DNA from: an uncultured Collinsella sp.
GTDB taxonomy: Bacteria > Actinomycetota > Coriobacteriia > Coriobacteriales > Coriobacteriaceae
Direction: 5' to 3'
Assembly (NCBI GenBank): GCA_902465265.1
Contig: CABQMF010000013.1
Location: 1 to 37,823 of the forward strand
Length of the DNA stretch: 37,823 nucleotides
In this document: positions 7,435-15,273 of the stretch, one piece after another
Layout: each line of letters opens with the position of its first letter
Position numbering within the stretch: position 1 is the stretch's first letter
Notes under the pieces: model-generated
The model's input: only the letters and a program-made list of their open reading frames with translations
What the model was told of the DNA's origin: nothing
Databases searched by the model: none
Program-made: the position numbers and the translations under genes

Positions 7435-9888
7435 ATGCGCGTTTCTTACGACTGGCTCAAGACCATGATCGATATTCCGGAGGATCCCAAGACCCTTTCG
7501 GACGAATATATCCGTACCGGCACCGAGGTCGAGGCAATCGACACCGTGGGCGAGTCCTTCGACCACGTGGTGACCGCCAAGGTGCTCACCAAGACCCCGC
7601 ACCCCGATAGCGACCACATGTATGTGTGCTCGGTCGATGTGGGCGACAAGAATCTCGACGCCGACGGCAACCCCGCTCCGCTGCAGATCGTCTGCGGCGC
7701 GCAGAACTTTGAGGCCGGCGACCACATCGTCACGGCTATGATTGGCGCTGTCCTGCCCGGCGACGTCAAGATCAAGAAGAGCAAGCTTCGCGGCGTCGTG
7801 TCCATGGGCATGAACTGCTCCGCGCGCGAGCTCGGCCTGGGCGGCGACCACTCTGGCATCATGATCCTGCCCGAGGATACGCCCTGCGGCATGCCGTTTG
7901 CCGAGTATGTGGGCTCGAGCGACACCGTGCTCGACTGCGAGATCACGCCCAACCGTCCCGACTGCCTGTCCATGATCGGCATGGCCCGCGAGACCGGCGC
8001 CATCTTCGACCGCGATTTCCACGTTGAGCTGCCCGCCATCAAGGCCGAGACCGGCCGCGCGACCGACGACGAGCTTTCGGTCGAGATCGCCGACGAGGGC
8101 CTGTGCGACCGCTATGTCGCCCGCATCGTGCGCAACGTGAAGGTCGGCCCCTCGCCCGACTGGATGGTCAAGCGTCTCAACGCCCTGGGCGTGCGTCCGC
8201 ACAACAACATCGTCGACATCACCAACTACGTGATGATGCTCACCGGTCAGCCGCTGCACGCCTTTGACCTGGACACCTTTGCCGAGCGCGATGGCCATCG
8301 TCGCGTGGTGGTTCGCGCCGCCCAACAGGACGAGAAGTTTACGACCCTCGACGGCGAGGAGCGCGTGCTCGACGCCGGCATGGGCCTCATCACCGACGGC
8401 GAGCGCCCCGTGGCGCTGGCCGGCGTTATGGGCGGCATGGATTCCGAGATCGAGGACGACACCGTCGACGTGATGGTCGAGAGCGCCTGCTTCAACGCCG
8501 GTCGCACTTCGCACACCAGCCGCGACCTGTCGCTGATCTCCGATGCCTCCATTCGCTTTGAACGCCAGGTCGATGAGACCGGTTGCGTGGATGTCGCCAA
8601 CGTTACCTGCGCGCTCATCGAGGAGATCGCCGGCGGCGAGGTCGCTCCCGGCTACGTCGACGTTTTCCCCGCGCCCAAAACCATCGACAGCATTAAGCTG
8701 CGTCTGGCCCGCGTGCATGCCATCTGCGGCGCCGACATCGAGCCCGATTTTATCGAGCGTTCGCTCACTCGCCTGGGCTGCACCGTCGAGCGCGACGGCG
8801 AGGACTTCATGGTCACTCCGCCGAGCTTCCGCCCCGACCTGCCGCGCGAGATCGATCTGATCGAGGAGGTCCTGCGCCTATGGGGCATGGGCCGCGTGAC
8901 GGCGACCATCCCGGCTGCCAAGAACCACATCGGCGGCCTGACCCGCGAGCAGAAGCTCACCCGCAAGGTCGGCGAGATTCTGCGCGCCTGCGGCCTCAAC
9001 GAGACCACGACCTTTGGCTTTGCCGCTCCGGGCGACCTGGAGAAGATCGGTATGTCCACCGAGGGCCGCGGTTGCCCCGTGGTGCTCATGAACCCGCTGG
9101 TGGCCGAGCAGACCGAGATGCGCCGCTCGCTGCTGCCGGGCCTGCTGCAATCCGTGGCCTATAACGAGGCCCACGGCACGCCCAACGTGCATCTGTACGA
9201 GGTCGGCAGCCTGTTCCACGGTCGCGAGAACGCCAGCCTGCCCAAGGAGACCAAGTCCGTGGCGGGTGTGCTCTCGGGCCAGTGGAGCGAGCAGTCTTGG
9301 AGCATGAAGTACCGCAAGCTGCGCTTCTTCTTTGGTAAGGGCATTGTCGAGGAACTGCTCGCCCAGCTGCGCATCGAGAAGGTTCGCTTCCGTCCCGTCG
9401 AGGGCGAGGGCTACGCTTTCTTGCAGCCGGGTCGTGCGGCCGAGGTTCTGTCCGGCGGCACCGTGCTGGGCTGGGTCGGCGAGATTCACCCCAAGGCGCG
9501 CGAGGCGATGGGCATCGATGAGGTCGTCGTTGCCTTTGAGCTCGATCTGGACAAGCTGATCAAGGGTGCCCGCAACCAGGAGAACTACCGCGAGTTCTCG
9601 CAGTACCCGGCTGTTGAACACGACCTTGCCATTGTGGTCGACAACGCTGTGACCTGCGAGGATCTTGAGCGCCGTATTACCAGCGCCGGCGGCAAGCTGC
9701 TCGAGGGCGTGCGCCTGTTCGACGTCTACCGCGATCCCATCCGCATCGGAGCGGGCAAGAAGTCCATGGCCTTTGCACTTACGTATCGCTCCGACGACCA
9801 CACGCTCACCAGCGAAGAGGTCGAGAAGGCACACCAGAAGATCGTCACCAAGGTGTGCAAGGGCGTAAACGGCGAGGTCCGCGGATAG
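7435..9888 (+). CDS. pheT: Phenylalanyl-tRNA synthetase beta subunit
   Basis: An 817-residue subunit. In order it has the N-terminal B1 and the tRNA-binding OB-like domain (about 40-155), the B3/B4 editing domain that hydrolyses mischarged Tyr-tRNA-Phe (about 210-400), the B5 domain (about 410-480), a catalytic-like core, and the C-terminal FDX-ACB (anticodon-binding) domain (about 720-817, beginning near REFSQYPAVEHDLA). Length is normal for the full-length bacterial form. The start follows GAAAGGAG. It lies 63 bp after pheS and shares its T-box control. Confidence 0.97.
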   Translation: MRVSYDWLKTMIDIPEDPKTLSDEYIRTGTEVEAIDTVGESFDHVVTAKVLTKTPHPDSDHMYVCSVDVGDKNLDADGNPAPLQIVCGAQNFEAGDHIVTAMIGAVLPGDVKIKKSKLRGVVSMGMNCSARELGLGGDHSGIMILPEDTPCGMPFAEYVGSSDTVLDCEITPNRPDCLSMIGMARETGAIFDRDFHVELPAIKAETGRATDDELSVEIADEGLCDRYVARIVRNVKVGPSPDWMVKRLNALGVRPHNNIVDITNYVMMLTGQPLHAFDLDTFAERDGHRRVVVRAAQQDEKFTTLDGEERVLDAGMGLITDGERPVALAGVMGGMDSEIEDDTVDVMVESACFNAGRTSHTSRDLSLISDASIRFERQVDETGCVDVANVTCALIEEIAGGEVAPGYVDVFPAPKTIDSIKLRLARVHAICGADIEPDFIERSLTRLGCTVERDGEDFMVTPPSFRPDLPREIDLIEEVLRLWGMGRVTATIPAAKNHIGGLTREQKLTRKVGEILRACGLNETTTFGFAAPGDLEKIGMSTEGRGCPVVLMNPLVAEQTEMRRSLLPGLLQSVAYNEAHGTPNVHLYEVGSLFHGRENASLPKETKSVAGVLSGQWSEQSWSMKYRKLRFFFGKGIVEELLAQLRIEKVRFRPVEGEGYAFLQPGRAAEVLSGGTVLGWVGEIHPKAREAMGIDEVVVAFELDLDKLIKGARNQENYREFSQYPAVEHDLAIVVDNAVTCEDLERRITSAGGKLLEGVRLFDVYRDPIRIGAGKKSMAFALTYRSDDHTLTSEEVEKAHQKIVTKVCKGVNGEVRG

Positions 9889-9998
9889 GGCTTGCGACGG
9901 GAGCGTAGGGGCTGATGGCGGTTGCTGTGGCCTTTGCGTGACCGCGGTGTTCGGAATAAGGCACCGTTGAGCCTGCATATATGACACGCGCATTACAT

Positions 9999-10034
9999 AA
10001 CGGCGTGCTGCTTTGTCGGCAGTGCGCCGTTTTG
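9999..10034 (+). terminator. Terminator downstream of pheT
   Basis: AACGGCG (9999-10005) pairs with CGCCGTT (10025-10031), extended by an inner CTGC/GCAG pairing, then TTTTGC. It overlaps the promoter proposed for the nickel/cobalt transporter. Confidence 0.65.
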
Positions 10035-10040
10035 CTATGA
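10013..10040 (+). promoter_or_regulatory. Promoter of the nikMQO-type operon
   Basis: TTGTCG (10013-10018), a 16-bp spacer and an extended -10 TGCTATGAT (hexamer 10035-10040). Transcription would start around 10047, immediately before the palindrome at 10052-10079. Confidence 0.6.
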
Positions 10041-10051
10041 TAGCCCGCGGC

Positions 10052-10079
10052 GTGTTACGAATCTGACAATGCGTAACAC
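10052..10079. promoter_or_regulatory. NikR-like operator palindrome
   Basis: GTGTTAC (10052-10058) and GTAACAC (10073-10079) are perfect inverted half-sites separated by 14 bp. From memory, this architecture matches the nickel repressor NikR site described for some non-enteric bacteria (GTGTTAC, 13-16 bp, GTAACAC). It lies right after the -10, where a bound repressor would block initiation. No nikR gene is in the window. The regulator assignment is inference; the palindrome is seen directly. Confidence 0.6.
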
Positions 10080-10136
10080 TGACAAGGTGATTTAAGCGGC
10101 GTTGCAATTCTGTGCGCCGATAACCGGGAGGCGTGC

Positions 10137-11222
10137 ATGCACATTCCAGATAATTATCTGTCCCCGCAGACGGATGCCGTCATGGCGGTGGCAATGGTGC
10201 CCGTTTGGGTCCATTGCATCAAGAAGGTGCGCGCCACGCTCGATCGCGAGCACATGGCCTTTCTGGGCATTTGCGCTGCGTTCTCCTTTTTGCTCATGAT
10301 GTTCAACGTGCCGCTGCCCGGCGGCACCACGGGTCACGCCGTCGGCGGCGCGCTCATCGCGCTGCTGCTGGGTCCGGAGGCCGCGGCCATTGCTGTCTCG
10401 GTCGCGCTGGCGCTACAGGCACTGCTGTTTGGCGACGGCGGCATCCTGTCCTTTGGCGCCAACTGCTTTAACATGGCCTTCGTGCTGCCGTTTGCCGCTG
10501 CTATCGTGTTCCGTGCGCTCAACAGCCGCTTGCACGACAAGAGCTGGGGCACCGCGGTTTCGGCCATCGTAAGCGGCTGGGTCGGCCTGTGCCTGGCGGC
10601 CCTGTGCGCGGCAATCGAGTTTGGTATTCAGCCGATGCTCTTCACGAATGCTTCGGGCGCGCCGCTGTACTGCCCCTTCCCGTTGTCTATTGCTATCCCT
10701 GCCATGTTGATCCCGCATATGCTGGTTGCCGGCGTGATCGAGGGCGTGGCGACGGCCGCCATCTACGGTTTCATTAAGAAGACGGCGCCGAGCATTATCG
10801 TCGGACCCGAGGCCGTCGATGGCCAGCTTGCTGCCGAGGGCGCTGCTGCCAAGAAGACCTCGCTGGTCCCCACGCTCATCCTGGTTGCCGTGCTTGTCGT
10901 GGCCACGCCGCTGGGCCTGCTGGCCACGGGTGACGCCTGGGGTGAGTGGGACGCCGAGGGCGCCGCGACCGCCGTTCAGGAGGCTGGTGACGACAGCCTG
11001 CAGACCTCGGTCGGACTCGATACCCCGACCTTTGCCGATGCCCTGCCCACGGGCGATTATCTGCAGGCCTATTCCGAGGAGCAGGGCCTTGGCTTTGCCG
11101 GCCAGGCCGCGATGTATATTCTTTCGGGCGTGATTGGCGTGGCGGTGCTCACCATCGCATTCCGCCTGGTCTCGCTGACGGTCAAGGAAAGCGGTGCTCA
11201 TGGCAAGAGCCGAGCTGCCTAG
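10137..11222 (+). CDS. ECF nickel/cobalt transporter substrate-binding membrane component (NikMN/CbiMN fusion)
   Basis: A 361-residue membrane protein. The N-terminus MHIPDNYLSP is the CbiM/NikM signature; His2 near the free amino end is part of the metal site in this family. Residues 1 to about 215 form the S component with six or seven helices, including the GHAVGGAL loop. After a linker, residues about 235-361 have two helices flanking an extracytoplasmic loop (GDAWGEWD), matching the small NikN/CbiN/PDGLE component fused in one chain. It imports Ni2+ or Co2+ with the two proteins encoded downstream. The NikR-like operator favours nickel, but the sequence alone does not decide. The start follows CCGGGAGG. 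Confidence 0.85.
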   Translation: MHIPDNYLSPQTDAVMAVAMVPVWVHCIKKVRATLDREHMAFLGICAAFSFLLMMFNVPLPGGTTGHAVGGALIALLLGPEAAAIAVSVALALQALLFGDGGILSFGANCFNMAFVLPFAAAIVFRALNSRLHDKSWGTAVSAIVSGWVGLCLAALCAAIEFGIQPMLFTNASGAPLYCPFPLSIAIPAMLIPHMLVAGVIEGVATAAIYGFIKKTAPSIIVGPEAVDGQLAAEGAAAKKTSLVPTLILVAVLVVATPLGLLATGDAWGEWDAEGAATAVQEAGDDSLQTSVGLDTPTFADALPTGDYLQAYSEEQGLGFAGQAAMYILSGVIGVAVLTIAFRLVSLTVKESGAHGKSRAA

Positions 11223-12036
11223 CTGGCTTGCGGTCGAGCAGCGTTACGAGCCCGCGGGGGCTCGGCATCGTGTGATGCAAAAGAATGTCCTGCACCTGGC
11301 GAGCCTGCTTGAGCGGGTTCGCCTGGGTGGAGGTGCGCACGAGGGCGGGTCGATGGTCGACCGCGCCCTTTCTTGCGTTTCGGCTCCGGTGCGCCTGGTG
11401 GGGATGTTCGTTTGCGTCCTGTGCGTGTGTCTGACGCAAAGCCCGCTGTACCTCATGTTGATGGCGGCTATCGCACTGGTGCTCGTTGCCGTGCGCCCCG
11501 TACGCGGGCTGCGGGCAACCTTTGTGCCGGCGCTTGGCGCTGCGGGGCTCGCGGTGGTTCTGGCGCTGCCCGCCTTGCTGCTGGGCGCGTCTGCCATGGG
11601 CGCCATGCTCAAGATTGCGCTCAAGACCTTCATTAATGTGTCGCTGGTGCTGGGCGTTTCATGGACGCTTACCTGGAGCCGCATGTCGGCGGCGCTCAAA
11701 ATGCTGCACCTGCCCGACGAGGTCATCTTTACTTTCGATATGGCGCTCAAGCATATCGAGGTGCTGGGACGCACGGCGCACGATCTGTGCGAATCGGTCA
11801 TGCTGCGCAGCGTGGGTCGTGCGCTTGCGGGTTTTTCGCGCACCGACTCGCTGGCGGGTATCATGGGCATGACGTTTATCAAGGCGATGGAATGCAGCCG
11901 CGCGATGGACGAGGCTATGCTTTGCCGCGGCTTTGCCGGTGCGTATCCGGCGCCCGCGCGGAGCGGCTTTGGCTGGCGCGATGCCGTTTACGCGGCCGTT
12001 GTGGTGCTGCTCGCCATGTTGTGCGCGGTGCTGTAG
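11200..12036 (+). CDS. ECF transporter transmembrane (T) component, CbiQ/NikQ type
   Basis: A 278-residue coupling protein of the energy-coupling factor importer. It has hydrophobic helices from about residue 58 and, near the C-terminal half, the two coupling-helix motifs that contact the ATPase: the segment around SAALKMLHLPDEV and the Ala-x-x-x-Arg-Gly type motif in AMLCRGF. The ATG at 11200 has AAGGAAAG eight bases upstream; a GTG at 11194 is too close to it. The gene overlaps the end of the preceding one by 23 bp, implying coupled translation. Confidence 0.85.
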   Translation: MARAELPSWLAVEQRYEPAGARHRVMQKNVLHLASLLERVRLGGGAHEGGSMVDRALSCVSAPVRLVGMFVCVLCVCLTQSPLYLMLMAAIALVLVAVRPVRGLRATFVPALGAAGLAVVLALPALLLGASAMGAMLKIALKTFINVSLVLGVSWTLTWSRMSAALKMLHLPDEVIFTFDMALKHIEVLGRTAHDLCESVMLRSVGRALAGFSRTDSLAGIMGMTFIKAMECSRAMDEAMLCRGFAGAYPAPARSGFGWRDAVYAAVVVLLAMLCAVL

Positions 12037-12080
12037 CGCGGGCGGCCGAGCCGTCGATGTGAGTAGGGAAGGGCGACGTT

Positions 12081-12851
12081 TTGGCAAACGATACGAATGA
12101 CGCGATGGGCGCGAGCGGTGCTGCTGGCGCCGAGACAACGCCGCTCATCGAGCTGCGCGACGTGGTGTTTTCCTATGCGGGCCATACGGTTGTCGATGGT
12201 GTGTCGCTGCAGGTCGATCGTGGTGAACTCGTTGCCCTGCTCGGTCCCAACGGCTGCGGCAAGACAACGATTATGCGCCTTATTAACGGCCTTGAACTCG
12301 CGGACGCAGGGGCATACCTGTTTGACGGGCACGTGATCGATGCGGCGTTTCTAAAGGATTCCGCGGCTGCTCAGCGTTTTCATCAGCGCGTGGGCTTTGT
12401 GTTCCAGAATGCCGATGCCCAGCTCTTTTGCGCTACGGTGGGCGAGGAAGTTGCTTTTGGTCCCGCGCAGATGGGGCTGCCGGCAGACGAGCTCGAGCGC
12501 CGCGTGCGCGATGCCATGGGGCTGTTCCAGGTTGCCGACCTTGCCGATGCCTCTCCCTATCAGCTCTCGGGCGGGCAAAAGAAGCGCGTTGCGCTGGCTG
12601 CGGTGGTGTCGATGAACCCCGATATCCTGGTTCTCGACGAGCCTACCAATGGGCTCGACGAGGATTCATGCGACATCGTGGTCAACTTCTTGCTGGCCTA
12701 CGTCGCGGCGGGTAAGACGGTCTTGATGAGCACACATCACCAGGATTTGGTACGACGCCTGGGTGCCCGTGCAATTTATATCGATCGATATCACCATGTG
12801 GTCGAGGCGCCTTCGCCGTCGTATGGAACCGAAAGCGGTGCTACGGACTAG
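12081..12851 (+). CDS. ECF transporter ATPase, CbiO/NikO type
   Basis: A 256-residue ABC ATPase powering the nickel/cobalt importer. Walker A is GPNGCGKTT (about 55-63), the Q-loop is in VFQNADAQLF, the signature is LSGGQKKR, Walker B is ILVLDEPTNGLD, and the switch histidine lies in STHHQD. The Q-loop sequence with an NADAQLF-like motif is typical of ECF ATPases. The start is a TTG with AGGGAAGGG seven bases upstream; the next ATG (12105) has no binding site. It follows the T-component gene by 44 bp and ends the operon. Confidence 0.88.
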   Translation: MANDTNDAMGASGAAGAETTPLIELRDVVFSYAGHTVVDGVSLQVDRGELVALLGPNGCGKTTIMRLINGLELADAGAYLFDGHVIDAAFLKDSAAAQRFHQRVGFVFQNADAQLFCATVGEEVAFGPAQMGLPADELERRVRDAMGLFQVADLADASPYQLSGGQKKRVALAAVVSMNPDILVLDEPTNGLDEDSCDIVVNFLLAYVAAGKTVLMSTHHQDLVRRLGARAIYIDRYHHVVEAPSPSYGTESGATD

Positions 12852-12871
12852 TTGCTGCGTAGAGCGTGCGT

Positions 12872-12891
12872 AGCCGCCCGCGCGGCTTTGC
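12872..12891 (+). terminator. Possible weak terminator after the ECF operon
   Basis: AGCCGC (12872-12877) pairs with GCGGCT (12882-12887), followed by only two or three T. An extended -10-like TGGTATAGT lies right after (hexamer 12900-12905) and may serve the next gene. Confidence 0.3.
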
Positions 12892-12930
12892 CGTGATGGT
12901 ATAGTTATCCAGGTTTTTATGGGGGTGGCT

Positions 12931-13779
12931 ATGCCAAGCTGGAACATTCATATCGCTCAGACGGAGCGTTTGCTGGAGCGCACCGGTGCGCTTGCCAATA
13001 GCGTGCGCGACCGCAATGCCTTTTTGTTTGGCTGCGTGGTTCCGGATATCTTCGTGGGCTATATGGTCCCTGGCATCGCCGATCCCATCCCGTACCGCAT
13101 TACGCACTTTGCCAAGCCTGAGCCCATCCCTAAGCCTCGTGAGCATGAGTTCTGGGATACCTATGTGGCACCGTTGCTTAATAGTTCGCCCACCGGTGCG
13201 CCGGCCGCAGCGACCTCGATTATCGAGGAACGCGAGCGACTGAACCGCGTGCACTATCCCCAGCGTTACAAGGATGCCGAGCCGGTTGCCGGTCCCGGCA
13301 CCTGTGAGTTCTCGCTTGCGTCCGAAGATGTGGCGCAGTCGCTGCTCGATTTAACGCTGGGCGTCTGGTCGCATCTGGTGGCCGATACCGTATGGAATAC
13401 GCGCGTGAATCAGTACCTGGAGGCGCACGGCGGCAAGCCATGTGAGGAGTTCCGTATTAAAAAGCAAGGCGACTTTGACTGGTTTGGCAAGACGCTCGGC
13501 ATTGTTTCCATCCCGCGTGCGACCGATCGCCTGTATACCGCTGCGACGCGTTTTGGGCAGTATCCCATCCATAAAGAATATGTGCTCAAGACCATCGGCG
13601 TCATGCACGAGATCGTGCGCGAAAACCCCGGCGAGCCCGATCATCCGCCGTATCGCCTGCTAACTGAGGAGTTCTTCGACTCAACGTTTACCGAGGTCAT
13701 CGAGCTGACCGAGGCAGGCTTTGCGGCTCGCGTTGCTGCTTCTGACGTTCCCACAGTCCCCCTGATCGCTAGCTGCTAG
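12931..13779 (+). CDS. Zinc-dependent phospholipase C-fold protein
   Basis: A 282-residue protein matching the 'zinc dependent phospholipase C' family (alpha-toxin N-domain-like). It has the N-terminal MPSWNIHIAQ, an Asp/His-rich helix set (FGCVVPDIFVGY, ITHFAKP) and GVWSHLVADTVWN, whose His-x3-Asp is a likely metal site. There is no signal peptide, so a secreted toxin role is unlikely; a cytoplasmic metal-dependent phosphohydrolase of unknown substrate is more plausible. Family members usually start at this MPSWN; an alternative ATG lies at 12919. The gene overlaps the opposing gene by 4 bp at the stop codons. Confidence 0.75.
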   Translation: MPSWNIHIAQTERLLERTGALANSVRDRNAFLFGCVVPDIFVGYMVPGIADPIPYRITHFAKPEPIPKPREHEFWDTYVAPLLNSSPTGAPAAATSIIEERERLNRVHYPQRYKDAEPVAGPGTCEFSLASEDVAQSLLDLTLGVWSHLVADTVWNTRVNQYLEAHGGKPCEEFRIKKQGDFDWFGKTLGIVSIPRATDRLYTAATRFGQYPIHKEYVLKTIGVMHEIVRENPGEPDHPPYRLLTEEFFDSTFTEVIELTEAGFAARVAASDVPTVPLIASC

Positions 13780-14849
13780 CTGGCCGGCTTGACGGCGAAC
13801 AGCTCATTCCAATCGACCAATAGCTCCCGTCGAAGGTTTTCTGCGGCGGTGCGTTCCTGATCGGTCTTTGGGATGTAGGGAAGCCCCGCCTTTTTATGGA
13901 TGAGCTCGGCGATGTTGTTAAAGCTCTTCGTGTCCTTGATTTGCTCATAGGTTATCTGGATAACGTCATAGCCCATGCTTGTGAGGGCGGTGGTGCGCTC
14001 GGCATCGGAGAGACTTGCGGCTTCGCCATCGTGGGCGGAGCGGCCTTGGCATTCCAAAATGACGCCCATGCTGTCGGTGTTGCTCTCGATGAGGATATCG
14101 GCGTAGCAGCAGGTTTTGTCATACAGCGAGCGCGCGGCGTCGCTGAGTGGGATGCGCACGTTGTTGGTGATGCCGATACCCAGGCCGCCCTCGTCACGGG
14201 GGAGTGAGACGAGTATGGATGTTTGGACTTCGAAAGGCGAGGCGGTCTGCCCCGTCATGTGCTCGGCCGCCCAGCGGAGCTGCTTAACGCCGCGCAGGCC
14301 TGCGGCCTGCTTAGCGAACGCGGCGATATCCGCCGCGCTGAGGAGCGGTGGGCGCTTCCACAAATTGGTGCCATTGCCCTTGGTGTCGACAACGCGTTTC
14401 CAACCACAGTCGGGCGGAATGAGCATAAGCGAATTAGCTTCATCGAGTTGTTGTTGCGTTCGCTCGCAGGGTTTAAACACTGCAAAGGAGCCGCACATCT
14501 CGTAGCAAGCCATGAGTAACTGGTTGCGTGAGACCTGCGTGGCAAGGCTGAGCAGCGTAAACTCGGGCGACGTGACATCAAATCCATGCTCAGTTTGCCT
14601 AAACGAACCAGGAGGCGGCTCTTGGGTTAGGAGGTGCGATTTAAACAGGCTTCGCGACCCGGATTGCGCCCGAGTGAATACAAGCCTGTGAAGCGGTGCG
14701 TGAAGCAGGTCTTTTACAACTGCATGACTTCCAAGGCCGCAACATCTGCGATCCATATTGCAAAGGCTAATGGCGGGGTAAAGGCCTAATACCTGCGGCG
14801 GGATACGGTGATAGTAAAAAGCGGATTGACCGCATAACGTCAGGTCCAT
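13776..14849 (-). CDS. Unassigned protein with nuclease-like (DUF559/Vsr-like) C-terminus
   Basis: A 357-residue protein. The C-terminal third resembles the small PD-(D/E)xK fold of DUF559/Vsr-like proteins: an acidic strand in ADILIE, then GVILECQGRSAH with an E-x-Q core, followed by DAERTTALTSMGYDVIQIT, the usual helix and final strand. The N-terminal two thirds I cannot assign with confidence; Actinobacterial DUF559 proteins often carry an AbiEi-like winged-helix region there. The start at 14849 follows AGGAGGG five bases away. It stands alone, with a striking inverted repeat starting 55 bp upstream. A defence or mobile-DNA role is possible but unproven. Confidence 0.6.
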   Translation of the reverse strand: MDLTLCGQSAFYYHRIPPQVLGLYPAISLCNMDRRCCGLGSHAVVKDLLHAPLHRLVFTRAQSGSRSLFKSHLLTQEPPPGSFRQTEHGFDVTSPEFTLLSLATQVSRNQLLMACYEMCGSFAVFKPCERTQQQLDEANSLMLIPPDCGWKRVVDTKGNGTNLWKRPPLLSAADIAAFAKQAAGLRGVKQLRWAAEHMTGQTASPFEVQTSILVSLPRDEGGLGIGITNNVRIPLSDAARSLYDKTCCYADILIESNTDSMGVILECQGRSAHDGEAASLSDAERTTALTSMGYDVIQITYEQIKDTKSFNNIAELIHKKAGLPYIPKTDQERTAAENLRRELLVDWNELFAVKPAS

Positions 14850-14903
14850 AATGCCCTCCTGGCCGAAATCATCTCTTTGAAGCGAGTGATGCCAGCGTCA
14901 ATC

Positions 14904-15027
14904 CGGAAGTATGCGGCAAAATCTGAACCCTATGAGCAGACCTGGCTTTTAAGGCTAGTTTACCAGGCATTTTGTTGCGAAAAAACAGGGTGTGCTCGGA
15001 GGTTCCAGAATTTGCCGCATACTTCCG
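14904..15027. repeat. Long inverted repeat (22-bp arms, 80-bp spacer)
   Basis: The left arm (14904-14925) begins CGGAAGTATGCGGCAAA and the right arm (15006-15027) ends TTTGCCGCATACTTCCG: 17 bp perfect, 21 of 22 overall. The spacer contains a smaller CCTGG/CCAGG pairing. No transposase is nearby. It may be a MITE-like or REP-like element, or a hairpin in the 5' leader of the nuclease-like gene. Confidence 0.8.
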
Positions 15028-15200
15028 AAAACCAGGTCGATTTGGTTCTTGCTAAAACGATTTATCAGCCCTGCGTGAGGTGTGGTCTTGCCACCGGGTG
15101 AACACTTTTAGCGCCTGGGACTTTATTCTTTGGGCCTCGAAGGATGGATTTCGCGCTTTTGGTAAAGAAATGAGTGCGTGTTTTGCCGTGCGCCGGCATT
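15028..15200. other. Intergenic region, nothing recognised
   Basis: This is AT-richer sequence between the inverted repeat and the pyruvate kinase terminator. I see no ribosome binding site with an open frame, no RNA gene and no clear promoter. Confidence 0.5.
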
Positions 15201-15245
15201 GACGCAAAGAAAAGGGCCCGGAAGGCGAAGCCTTCCGGGCCCTTT
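15201..15245 (-). terminator. Terminator of pyruvate kinase
   Basis: A perfect 16-bp stem (15211-15226 with 15230-15245) has a 3-nt loop. Read on the minus strand it is followed by TTCTTTGCG. It lies 28 bp past the pyk stop. Confidence 0.9.
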
Positions 15246-15273
15246 GCAATGCAAATCTGCTTGCAAGTGCGAT

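Noticed and set aside
7414..8718. 434-codon minus-strand frame opposite pheT
   Set aside because: Shadow of pheT, which is full length with all domains.
9889..10136. Cobalamin riboswitch before the ECF metal transporter
   Set aside because: The leader after the promoter is under 100 nt and lacks a B12-box-like sequence. The NikR-like palindrome explains control better.
14877..15101. Possible 74-residue gene across the inverted repeat
   Set aside because: It has no good ribosome binding site, spans the repeat arms and shows no family features.
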